7,167 nucleotides of DNA from JAQVOO01 sp964524755 (GCA_964524755.1 CAZGDR010000066.1:1-7167), one strand, 5' to 3'. Counted from the first letter of the stretch, positions 1 to 5,881 are shown. The notes: generated by a model not told the origin, from the sequence alone. Numbers and translations: made by a program.

Positions 1-369
1 GACCTATTCACTAGTTCAGCGGTTGGCTTAGCTTTTACGTCCCCAGAGTATGATAAAAATAATGAATTAAATCGTGTTGTCTTCAATGCAGCATTTGACT
101 TAACCGACCTGGGCGATACCAATAACCGCTCGTTGCGAGTAGGGTTAGAGGGTAAAGTGCAATTTTTAAGTAATTTGTGGATTGCTCTTCGTGGAGGGTA
201 CCGAGAAAACAGGCCGTTAGATTCTCCTCTATTTACGCTACATGGAGATGGTACGATGACCTTTGGAATTGGAGGCCAAATCTTAGAATTTATTCTCGAT
301 ATCTCAGCTTCTATACCGCTCAATGGGATGGCCTCTGCAATTCATACAGGAGTGCGGTGGACTCTGTAA
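1..369 (+). CDS. Probable outer-membrane beta-barrel protein, C-terminal part (5' end outside window)
   Basis: The frame is open from base 1 to a TAA at 367-369, giving the last 122 residues; the true start lies upstream of the window. The residue pattern suggests amphipathic antiparallel beta strands: short runs of alternating polar and hydrophobic/aromatic residues separated by Gly/Asn/Asp turns. Examples are SLRVGLEGKVQF, NLWIALRGGYREN, TMTFGIGGQI and FILDISASI, closing with AIHTGVRWTL. The block of a strand with LRVGLEG, a second with ALRGGYR and a third with FGIGG resembles the C-terminal part of FadL/PorV/UPF0164-like outer-membrane proteins. No specific family is claimed, and the transported substrate or role is unknown. 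The last residue is Leu, not the usual terminal Phe/Trp. A near-identical copy of its last ten codons occurs at 5699-5731. I see no convincing terminator after it. Confidence 0.6.
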   Translation, partial: DLFTSSAVGLAFTSPEYDKNNELNRVVFNAAFDLTDLGDTNNRSLRVGLEGKVQFLSNLWIALRGGYRENRPLDSPLFTLHGDGTMTFGIGGQILEFILDISASIPLNGMASAIHTGVRWTL

Positions 370-370
370 C
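337..370 (+). repeat. Upstream copy of a 34-base imperfect direct repeat
   Basis: This stretch matches 5699-5732 at 32 of 34 positions by eye: a 22-base identical core starting TTCATACAGGAG, one T/G change, then CTGTAAC, with GCA shared just before the core. It covers the last ten codons and the stop of the outer-membrane gene. Beyond both edges the two loci diverge. The copies lie 5362 bases apart and bracket the regulator plus the larA-to-permease operon. Confidence 0.9.
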
Positions 371-469
371 CCTTTCATTGATTATTATCTGATAGAAAAT
401 CACCTTGTAATTTTCATTTAGGTAATATTACTTCCCAATGAGGCTATTTTTTCAGATAATAACTTTAAC

Positions 470-498
470 TTGTCAGAGAGCTTGTTTTAAACTATCTT
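470..498 (+). promoter_or_regulatory. Possible promoter of the GntR regulator gene
   Basis: TTGTCA at 470-475 and TATCTT at 493-498 are separated by 17 bases, a fair sigma-A arrangement with one mismatch in the -35 and two in the -10. The predicted start of transcription, near 505, would fall on the ribosome binding site at 505-510, leaving a very short leader. No copy of the ATGTATACAT palindrome is visible here, so self-regulation through that site is not indicated. Confidence 0.35.
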
Positions 499-504
499 AT
501 TTTC

Positions 505-510
505 GGGGAG
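505..510 (+). promoter_or_regulatory. Ribosome binding site that sets the GntR start
   Basis: GGGGAG lies 11 bases before the ATG at 522. The longer reading from the ATG at 438 lacks a Shine-Dalgarno sequence and would add 28 residues (rich in Cys, Phe and Leu) that do not belong to the GntR fold. The in-frame ATGs at 546 and 555 have no better site. The 11-base spacing is slightly long. Confidence 0.6.
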
Positions 511-521
511 TGCAAATTGCT

Positions 522-1196
522 ATGGAGTTAAAGAATAAACGCATTATGGCTACAATGTACGATCAAATATATGATGTACTTAAAGAAAATATAGTAAATG
601 GTTCGCTGCAACCAGGCCAGAGAATACAAGAACTTGAGATTGCAAAAGACTTGCATGTTAGTCGATCACCTGTCCGAAGTGCTATAAATAAACTTATCGG
701 TGAGGGACTTTTAATTAGCACTCCCAATAAACATGTCTGGGTCCGTGAGTTTTCGAAAAAAGACATTCTCGATGCCTATGAATTTCGCCTTGTCATCGAA
801 AAATATGCTATTGAAAAGACGATAGAACGTTTAGACGAAGAGATTATAAACCAATTAGAGGAGTTCAAAAAACAGCTTCTCGCAAATAGCCAGATAGAAA
901 ATATGAAAGAATATATTGAAATTGATACAAAATTTCATGAGTATCTGATTGCAACTTCTGACAACAGGGTAATCTTTGAATCTCTCCAAAAAGTTTCTAT
1001 GTTAATAAATCCCTTCAGGATTTTTTCTTTATCCAGTACAAAACGATTTACTGAATCTGTCACGGAACATATAAGTATTATTGATGAAATTATTGCTAAA
1101 AATTGTGATAAAGCGACCGCTATATGCCAGAAACATCTTTCTTTGGCTAAAGAAGAAATAATTAAGCACCTTAAAAAGCAGGATGTTTACGAGTAA
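522..1196 (+). CDS. GntR-family transcriptional regulator, FadR subfamily with FCD domain
   Basis: A cytoplasmic DNA-binding regulator of 224 residues, normal length for the FCD group. Residues about 10-76 form the winged helix-turn-helix. The recognition segment is IQELEIAKDLHVSRSPVRSA (35-54), followed by INKLIGEGLL and a wing ending near VWVREF. Residues about 80-215 are the all-helical FCD effector domain. It begins with the conserved YEFRLVIE segment and carries the expected metal-ligand set: Asp135 and His139 in DTKFH, His183 in TEHISII, and His205 in QKHL. FCD regulators usually sense small carboxylic or sugar acids through such a metal site, which suits the neighbouring hydroxyacid genes. 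It lies 141 bases upstream of the operon in the same direction and probably binds the ATGTATACAT palindrome at 1304-1313; that link is inferred. Whether the effector is the imported acid or the keto-deoxy product cannot be told. No terminator is evident between it and the operon. Confidence 0.9.
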   Translation: MELKNKRIMATMYDQIYDVLKENIVNGSLQPGQRIQELEIAKDLHVSRSPVRSAINKLIGEGLLISTPNKHVWVREFSKKDILDAYEFRLVIEKYAIEKTIERLDEEIINQLEEFKKQLLANSQIENMKEYIEIDTKFHEYLIATSDNRVIFESLQKVSMLINPFRIFSLSSTKRFTESVTEHISIIDEIIAKNCDKATAICQKHLSLAKEEIIKHLKKQDVYE

Positions 1197-1277
1197 CTTT
1201 AATACTGTTTAGGCAGAAAACCTCTTTTATTTCACTTACACAGGTGTGCAATTTTTAATATATCACTAAAAATATGA

Positions 1278-1305
1278 TTGACAGGTGCTTTTCGTGTTGT
1301 ATAAT
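1278..1305 (+). promoter_or_regulatory. Strong sigma-A promoter of the larA operon
   Basis: A perfect TTGACA at 1278-1283 and a perfect TATAAT at 1300-1305 are separated by 16 bases. The AT-rich stretch just upstream (about 1252-1276) could act as an UP element. Transcription would start near 1312, giving a leader of about 26 bases that contains the CAGGAG ribosome binding site (1325-1330) for the GTG start at 1338. Such a strong core promoter on a catabolic operon implies control by repression. Confidence 0.85.
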
Positions 1306-1313
1306 GTATACAT
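1304..1313 (+). promoter_or_regulatory. Palindromic operator, probable GntR/FCD binding site
   Basis: ATGTATACAT is a perfect ten-base palindrome. It overlaps the last two bases of the -10 hexamer and covers the predicted transcription start. The TGTATACA core is of the type recognised by several FCD-subfamily GntR regulators (short inverted repeats of TGT/ACA form). Position over the start site predicts repression by steric blocking. Assignment to the regulator at 522-1196 rests on proximity and site type. Confidence 0.65.
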
Positions 1314-1337
1314 AATTCATAACACAGGAGTTCCCTA

Positions 1338-2627
1338 GTGTATCAGACAGTTATTCTCCCATACGATACCGAAAAGATTACCCTTGATATCCCATCTGAA
1401 CACATTGCTGGTATTTTGACGCCGCCCGGGTCAGCTTCCACAGTGGAAAAATCTGAGCAAGAGATCATTCTGAATGCTCTTCATCATCCTATTGGAACGC
1501 CTAGACTCAGTACATTGGCCGAGGGAAAGAAGAACATTGTTATCATAACAAGTGATCATACACGTCCAGTTCCAAGCAAAAAAACTCTCCCTCATCTCCT
1601 TGAGGAGATTCGTTTAGGCAGTCCTGAAGCAAAAATAACGATTCTAGTTGCTACAGGACTGCATCGTGGTATGACTGAAGCAGAGAAGGTAGAGAAGTTT
1701 GGCACTCAAATTAGTAAAAATGAGCGTTTGGTAAACCATGACGCTTTTGATGAGAATAGTTTTTATAACTTGGGTCAATTACCTTCTGGCAGTAAATGCG
1801 AAATCAATAAAATAGCCATTGATGCGGATTTACTAGTTGCTGAGGGTTTCATAGAGCCCCATTTTTTTGCAGGTTTTTCAGGAGGAAGGAAAAGTGTTCT
1901 TCCTGGCATTGCTTCCCGTGTTTGTGTAAATATCAACCATAGTGCAAAAGCTATTCAACACCCTCTTTCTGCAACTGGGGTCTTAGACGGCAATCCCATT
2001 CATGAAGATATGTTTGTAGCCGCAAAACTAGCCAACTTAGCGTTTATTTTCAATGTTCTTCTCGATGATGAGAAAAGGATCACTGCTGCTTATTCAGGTG
2101 ATTATGACTTAGCTCATCAGGCAGGCTGCGCAAAATTACTAGAACAAAGTGGGGTAGATGCAATTCCAGCTAAGATTGTGGTTACTACGAATGGTGGATA
2201 TCCATTAGATCAAAATCTCTATCAGTGTCCAAAGGGACTAGATGCTGCTCTCGCCTGTGTTGAAAAAGATGGAGTCATAATTTTGGCCGCAGCATGTAGA
2301 GATGGTTTGGGTGGAGAGAACTTTGGACGTATGATGCAGGAAGGAAGTCCTCAGGTTTTATTAAAAAGGATTCTTGAAACACCTCCCGAGGAGACGATTT
2401 CGGAACAGTGGTGTGTCCAAAGATTCGCCGAGGCTTTACAAAAACATCATATCATTTTAGTTACTCGTGGTATTGATAGAAAAATTGTTGAATCGATGAA
2501 TTTTATCTACGCAGAAACAATAGAAGACGCTTTACATGAAGCGCGAAAAATTACGGGAGAAGCGGCTAAAATTACCGTTATTCCGGATGGCGTGAGTGTA
2601 ATTATAAGGAGAAATGAGAATGAGTGA
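1338..2627 (+). CDS. larA: LarA-type nickel-pincer 2-hydroxyacid racemase/epimerase (DUF2088 family)
   Basis: A cytoplasmic enzyme of 429 residues, usual for LarA. The family inverts C2 of 2-hydroxy acids by hydride transfer to a nickel-pincer nucleotide covalently held by a lysine. The residues known from Lactiplantibacillus plantarum LarA are all recognisable, mostly shifted by one: Arg76 in DHTRP, His109 in TGLHR, His175 in EPHFFAG, the cofactor-linking Lys185 in GGRKS, and His201 in NINHS. Tyr295, Gln296 and Lys299 in NLYQCPKG complete the set. The N-terminal domain (about 1-270) holds the cofactor; the C-terminal domain (about 275-425) closes over the substrate. The start is GTG with CAGGAG seven bases before it. 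It is the first gene of the operon and overlaps the next by eight bases. The family covers lactate, malate, phenyllactate and sugar-acid substrates, and sequence alone does not choose. The UxaA-like and GntP-like neighbours argue for a sugar acid or similar C2 epimer rather than plain lactate. The cofactor genes larB, larC and larE are not in the window. Confidence 0.9.
   Translation: MYQTVILPYDTEKITLDIPSEHIAGILTPPGSASTVEKSEQEIILNALHHPIGTPRLSTLAEGKKNIVIITSDHTRPVPSKKTLPHLLEEIRLGSPEAKITILVATGLHRGMTEAEKVEKFGTQISKNERLVNHDAFDENSFYNLGQLPSGSKCEINKIAIDADLLVAEGFIEPHFFAGFSGGRKSVLPGIASRVCVNINHSAKAIQHPLSATGVLDGNPIHEDMFVAAKLANLAFIFNVLLDDEKRITAAYSGDYDLAHQAGCAKLLEQSGVDAIPAKIVVTTNGGYPLDQNLYQCPKGLDAALACVEKDGVIILAAACRDGLGGENFGRMMQEGSPQVLLKRILETPPEETISEQWCVQRFAEALQKHHIILVTRGIDRKIVESMNFIYAETIEDALHEARKITGEAAKITVIPDGVSVIIRRNENE
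2606..2611 (+). promoter_or_regulatory. Ribosome binding site that sets the small lyase subunit start
   Basis: AAGGAG lies inside the end of larA. Two in-frame ATGs follow: the one at 2614 is only two bases away, too close for normal initiation, while the one at 2620 has an eight-base spacing. The ATG at 2620 is therefore preferred, giving an eight-base overlap with larA and likely translational coupling. Confidence 0.75.
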
Positions 2628-2919
2628 GCCAGTTAAAGCTATTAAAAATCATGATAAAGATAATGTAGCAACGCTATTTGGGACTGCCAAAGCAGGCAGT
2701 AATGTGATCGTTATGGATAAAAGTGGCGATTCTTTTGAAGTGAAAGTGGTCAACGATATCCCTTATGGACATAAGTTAGCTCTGCAGTCTATTTCAGTGA
2801 AGGAAGAAGTAACGAAATATGGAGAAGAGATTGGTATAGCTACGAAAGAAATTTTGGTTGGAGAACATGTGCACATCCATAATATTGATAGTATTCGTGG
2901 CCGTGGTGACTGGAAATAA
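2620..2919 (+). CDS. UxaA-family lyase, small (SAF-domain) subunit
   Basis: A 99-residue protein matching the N-terminal SAF domain of altronate/galactarate dehydratases, here a separate chain. Typical marks are the N-terminal HDKDNVATLF (11-20), then DIPYGHKLAL (46-55), KYGEEIGIAT (66-75), and the histidine-rich end GEHVHIHN (81-88) followed by RGRGD (93-97). In single-chain relatives this domain is fused in front of the large domain and its histidines are thought to contribute to the metal/active site. A free-standing copy directly before the large subunit implies a heteromeric enzyme. The start at 2620 is chosen over 2614 because of the ribosome binding site spacing. The next gene follows after 17 bases. 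Besides a dehydratase subunit, it could be the alpha subunit of a sulfolactate sulfo-lyase (SuyA), which has the same architecture. Confidence 0.88.
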   Translation: MSEPVKAIKNHDKDNVATLFGTAKAGSNVIVMDKSGDSFEVKVVNDIPYGHKLALQSISVKEEVTKYGEEIGIATKEILVGEHVHIHNIDSIRGRGDWK

Positions 2920-2936
2920 GAAGGAGGAGCACGAGA

Positions 2937-4115
2937 ATGAGTAAAAAGAAGACCTATACCTATAAAGGATATGTTCGACCAGATGGAAATGTTGGTGTAA
3001 GAAACCATGTAGCAATTATTCCCTCCGTGGTGTGTGCAAATGAAGTAGTTGAAAGTATTGTCCATAACACAGTGATGACTGAAGGGATTATTCACCATCA
3101 GGGTTGTTGTCAGACTCCTCCAGATTTAGAGAGAATTACTGATTGTCTCATTAAAATTGGAGAAAACCCCAATGTGGGGGCCTCTCTTATCGTCAGTTTA
3201 GGATGTGAAGGGGTAGATACCAATCGGTTAGAAGCGGCTTTGAGAGCAACTGGTAAGCCGGTGGAAAGAATCAATATTCAAGAACTTGGTGGAACCAGTG
3301 CTTCAATTCAGGCTGGTATCGACAAAGCACAAAGTTTAGTTATGCAGATTTCATCCCAACAGAGAACAGAAGTTGATATCTCCTCCTTTGTGATGGGGAT
3401 TAAATGTGGAGCATCTGATGCCACGTCTGGAGTTGCTTCTAATCCCGTAATTGGGTATGTCTCTGATAAAATTGTTGATTTGGGCGGGACGGTAATTTTT
3501 GGCGAAACGACCGAATTCATAGGTGCTGAACATATTCTGCAAAGAAGAGCGAAGAATAGTCATGTCGCCTCGGAGATTCAAAGAATAGTTACAGAAATGG
3601 AAGATCGTGTCAAAGCCATTGGCGTAGACATGCGTAAAGGTCAACCTACACCAGGAAATATTGAGGGTGGTTTAAGTACCATTGAAGAAAAATCACTGGG
3701 AGCTATCGTTAAATCTGGTACAAAAACGATTGAAGGAGTAATCGATTATACTGAAATTCCTACAGGCAAAGGTCTGTGGATAAAAGATTCTCCTGGACGC
3801 GAAATCGAGTTGTTGGCTGGAATGGCTGTTGGTGGAGCCGATATAATCCTTTTTTCGACCGGAAGAGGAGCCCCCCAAGGATTTCCGGTAGTACCAGTTA
3901 TTAAGATTTGTGGCAATCCAGTTACCTATGAACGTATGGATAGAGATATGGATATCAATGCGGGGCTAGTTGTAACAGGAGAAAAATCGATTGAAGAGGT
4001 TGGCGAAGAGGTTTTCGAAATGATGCTTCGTGTTGCTTCGGGTGAAACAACTAAAGGTGAATCTATTAAGTATACCAAGTCTATGGATTTCTATTGTCTT
4101 GGGCCAGTCATTTAA
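2937..4115 (+). CDS. UxaA-family dehydratase/lyase, large subunit (altronate/galactarate dehydratase-like)
   Basis: A 392-residue protein corresponding to the large catalytic domain of UxaA/GarD enzymes. These remove water from a sugar acid (or, in SuyB, sulfite from sulfolactate) to give a 2-keto-3-deoxy acid (or pyruvate). Family marks in order: YKGYVRPDGNVGVRNHV (9-25), HHQGCCQ (53-59), VSLGCEG (86-92), GIKCGASDATSG (154-165), and GETTEF (189-194). Next come PTPGNIEGGLSTIEEKSLG in the centre and FSTGRGAPQG (306-315) near the end. The cysteines at 57, 90 and 157 and the acidic residues Asp161 and Glu190 are candidates for metal or substrate contacts; this is inferred from conservation as I know it. 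A strong AAGGAGG at 2921-2927 precedes the ATG by nine bases. It is translated just after its small subunit and before the permease. The likely product is a keto-deoxy acid. The substrate is not determined, and SuyB is the main alternative. Confidence 0.88.
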   Translation: MSKKKTYTYKGYVRPDGNVGVRNHVAIIPSVVCANEVVESIVHNTVMTEGIIHHQGCCQTPPDLERITDCLIKIGENPNVGASLIVSLGCEGVDTNRLEAALRATGKPVERINIQELGGTSASIQAGIDKAQSLVMQISSQQRTEVDISSFVMGIKCGASDATSGVASNPVIGYVSDKIVDLGGTVIFGETTEFIGAEHILQRRAKNSHVASEIQRIVTEMEDRVKAIGVDMRKGQPTPGNIEGGLSTIEEKSLGAIVKSGTKTIEGVIDYTEIPTGKGLWIKDSPGREIELLAGMAVGGADIILFSTGRGAPQGFPVVPVIKICGNPVTYERMDRDMDINAGLVVTGEKSIEEVGEEVFEMMLRVASGETTKGESIKYTKSMDFYCLGPVI

Positions 4116-4118
4116 TAC

Positions 4119-4166
4119 ACTTATAACAAAAAGGATTTAACTTATAAGTTTGGTATGAACTTATAA
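4119..4166 (+). repeat. Three phased ACTTATAA repeats before the permease gene
   Basis: ACTTATAA occurs at 4119-4126, 4140-4147 and 4159-4166, with start-to-start distances of 21 and 19 bases, close to two turns of the helix each. The middle copy extends to a perfect palindrome, ACTTATAAGT (4140-4149). They fill most of the 74-base gap between the large lyase subunit and the permease, ending eight bases before the ribosome binding site (AAAGGAG, 4174-4180). Two readings are possible: operator sites for a second regulator, or RNA pairing between copies (TTATAA is self-complementary) that tunes permease expression or mRNA processing. No good promoter hexamers were found in the gap. Confidence 0.7.
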
Positions 4167-4189
4167 TCAATAAAAAGGAGAGTTAAAAT

Positions 4190-5566
4190 ATGGCTGATGC
4201 TAATGTAGTACGAGTGGTCATTGGTCTTGTTGTAGCAATAGGTTTAATTTTGTTGCTAGTAACAAGAACAAAAGTACACGTTTTTTTAGCAATGATTATC
4301 GGCGCTCTAGCCGCTGGTCTTGTTTCTGGGCTTCCTCCTGCTAATGTCCTTTCTGCAATAACTAGCGGATTTGGCGGAACATTAGGTAGTATTGGAATCA
4401 TTATTGGTTTTGGTGTTATGATGGGAGCTATTTTTGAAGTAAGCGGAGCTGCCAAACGGATGGCTCTAACCTTCATTAGAATGTTGGGAAAAGGAAAGGA
4501 AGATATAGCAATGATGATTACAGGATTTATCGTCTCGATTCCTGTATTCTGTGACTCTGCGTTTGTTGTTCTATCCCCTCTGGCAAAATCCCTCTCAAGA
4601 AATACTGGAAAGAGTTTGATTACCATTAGCTGTGCTCTAGGAACAGCATTGTTGGTAACTCACTCTCTGGTACCTCCAACTCCAGGGCCACTTGCTATTA
4701 CAGCATTCTTTGGTTTAGATATCGGGATCTTTATGTTGTATAGCCTTCTAGCGGCTATACCACTATCATTAGGTGGTCTCGCATATGCTAAATGGGTCGG
4801 GAAGAAAATTTTCAAACTTCCCCATCCTGACGATTCTGCAATTCTTATCGATCGTCCTTATACTGCAGAAGAGCTTGCTGTAACCCAAGATATCAGTGGA
4901 GAACATCTTCCTGGTACATTCATTTCGTTTGCTCCAATTCTTATCCCAATTGTGTTAATTTTATTGAACACCGTTGGCAACATGTTAGGGTTTAGTGGAG
5001 GATTTAAAACATTTGTTGCTACTGTGGGAAACCCTGTAGTTGCAGTTGGTCTTGGTGTACTAATTGCGATTTATGGTCTCGCCGGAAAAATAGACCGCAA
5101 AGAAGTTGTAGCAACGCTGGATGACTCAATTAAACAGGCTGGTATTATCGTTTTTGTAACTGGAGCTGGTGGAGCACTTGGTGCTGTCTTAAAAGCTACT
5201 GGAGCCGGTGAACAAATTGCTGATTTATTAGTTCGTGCCAGTATCCCTGGAATCGTGCTACCGTATTTAATGGCTTTCTTGTTGAGAATTGTAACTGGAT
5301 CAGCAACGGTTGGTATGCTAACCGCTGGATCAATAACAGCACCGATTCTTTTAACAATGGCAAGTGTTAACCCCTATATGGCAGGACTTGCCTGTTGTAT
5401 CGGTTCGATTGGGATTACAAACTTACATGATAGTTATTTCTGGGTTGTAAACCGAACTACAGGGCTGACAGATATAAAGGAGATGTTCTGGCACTGGTTT
5501 GGAGCTGTTTTAGCTCTTTCAATAGTTGGTGCTGTGACACTATTTGTGATGAATTTAATCTTCTAA
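4190..5566 (+). CDS. GntP-family permease for gluconate-type hydroxy acids
   Basis: A 458-residue inner-membrane transporter, normal length for the GntP family (proton-coupled uptake of gluconate and related acids). The protein is almost wholly hydrophobic, with roughly twelve to fourteen membrane segments beginning at VVIGLVVAIGLILLLV. Family motifs are FGVMMGAIFEVSGAAKRMA in the first half, SIPVFCDSAFVVLSPL around 116-131, LVPPTPGPLA (160-169), TGAGGALGAVLKATGAG in the second half, TGSATVGMLTAG (369-380), and NLHDSYFWVVN (411-421). Asp122 replaces the Glu I recall at the matching place in classical gluconate permeases, pointing to another branch and perhaps another substrate. The ATG has AAAGGAG nine bases upstream. 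It is the last gene of the operon, set apart by a 74-base gap carrying repeats, and is followed by an intrinsic terminator. Its place beside the epimerase and lyase suggests it imports their substrate. Confidence 0.92.
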   Translation: MADANVVRVVIGLVVAIGLILLLVTRTKVHVFLAMIIGALAAGLVSGLPPANVLSAITSGFGGTLGSIGIIIGFGVMMGAIFEVSGAAKRMALTFIRMLGKGKEDIAMMITGFIVSIPVFCDSAFVVLSPLAKSLSRNTGKSLITISCALGTALLVTHSLVPPTPGPLAITAFFGLDIGIFMLYSLLAAIPLSLGGLAYAKWVGKKIFKLPHPDDSAILIDRPYTAEELAVTQDISGEHLPGTFISFAPILIPIVLILLNTVGNMLGFSGGFKTFVATVGNPVVAVGLGVLIAIYGLAGKIDRKEVVATLDDSIKQAGIIVFVTGAGGALGAVLKATGAGEQIADLLVRASIPGIVLPYLMAFLLRIVTGSATVGMLTAGSITAPILLTMASVNPYMAGLACCIGSIGITNLHDSYFWVVNRTTGLTDIKEMFWHWFGAVLALSIVGAVTLFVMNLIF

Positions 5567-5586
5567 GAAACATCTCAGTTTATAAC

Positions 5587-5622
5587 AGTCGCGGTCGGAT
5601 CATTTCTTCCGCGGCTTTTTTT
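5587..5622 (+). terminator. Rho-independent terminator of the larA-permease operon
   Basis: The arm AGTCGCGG (5587-5594) pairs with CCGCGGCT (5609-5616) over eight base pairs with one G-U wobble and a 14-base loop. A run of seven T follows at 5616-5622. It lies 20 bases after the permease stop codon and closes the operon transcript (about 1312 to 5622). Confidence 0.88.
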
Positions 5623-5659
5623 ATGTATCACATGCTCACTTTTCTTAATCCAGTTATAG

Positions 5660-5731
5660 TATGGTATGACAATGATAGGATTAGCGAATGACGATTTAGC
5701 ACTTCATACAGGAGTGCGGTGGACGCTGTAA
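5660..5731 (+). pseudogene. Remnant of the 3' end of a paralogous outer-membrane protein gene
   Basis: After an in-frame TAG at 5657-5659, 23 codons run to a TAA at 5729-5731 and end in ALHTGVRWTL. This matches AIHTGVRWTL at the end of the outer-membrane protein at 1-369, in the same frame relative to its stop. The preceding 13 codons (GMTMIGLANDD and neighbours) read like a final beta strand but differ from the first copy, so this looks like a paralogue and not a recent exact duplicate. Nothing further upstream is recognisable before the operon terminator, so the rest of that gene is missing here. There is no ribosome binding site; it is not expected to be translated as an independent gene. 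Confidence 0.65.
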
Positions 5732-5732
5732 C
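5699..5732 (+). repeat. Downstream copy of the 34-base imperfect direct repeat
   Basis: Identical to 337-370 except at two positions (C for A at 5702, G for T at 5725). Same orientation as the first copy. It lies within the gap between the operon terminator and the antiporter promoter. Confidence 0.9.
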
Positions 5733-5751
5733 TATTTTGTGCTAGCTGATG

Positions 5752-5780
5752 TTGAATTATACAACTACATACATTACAAT
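5752..5780 (+). promoter_or_regulatory. Probable promoter of the cation:proton antiporter gene
   Basis: TTGAAT (5752-5757) and TACAAT (5775-5780) are separated by exactly 17 bases, each close to the sigma-A consensus. Transcription would start near 5787, giving an untranslated leader of about 109 bases. This supports the antiporter being a separate transcription unit from the upstream operon. Confidence 0.6.
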
Positions 5781-5786
5781 GCTTTT

Positions 5787-5805
5787 TGGGAATGAAGTTC
5801 TCCCA
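5787..5805 (+). other. Small stem-loop at the predicted 5' end of the antiporter leader
   Basis: TGGGA (5787-5791) can pair with TCCCA (5801-5805) around a nine-base loop. If transcription starts near 5787, this hairpin would sit at the very 5' end of the mRNA, where it could protect the message. The stem is only five pairs. The rest of the leader shows a ten-base direct repeat (ATACATTACA at 5769-5778 and 5845-5854) and no riboswitch I recognise. Confidence 0.25.
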
Positions 5806-5881
5806 TGATTAAAATCTAAACCGCCTTCCGTGCTGATGACTTCTATACATTACATTAGATTTCCCTTGTTGGCAGGAAAAT

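Noticed and set aside
395..415. GAAAAT/ATTTTC inverted repeat after the outer-membrane gene
   Set aside because: Six AT-rich pairs with no T-run downstream; not a credible terminator.
438..521. N-terminal extension of the GntR reading frame from the ATG at 438
   Set aside because: No ribosome binding site, residues unlike the GntR fold, and the probable promoter at 470-498 lies inside it. The start at 522 is better.
1235..1258. Short inverted repeat around CACAGGTGTG followed by a T-rich stretch after the GntR gene
   Set aside because: Only three pairs with a four-base loop; too weak for a terminator of the regulator transcript.
1240..1275. Possible CRP-like or catabolite-repression (cre) site upstream of the operon promoter
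   Set aside because: TGTG and TCAC half-sites are present, but the spacing is wrong and no cre consensus was found.
4183..4626. Long - strand reading frame of 147 codons under the permease gene
   Set aside because: It is the antisense shadow of the permease, low in complexity and rich in Ile, Pro and Thr, with no family resemblance.
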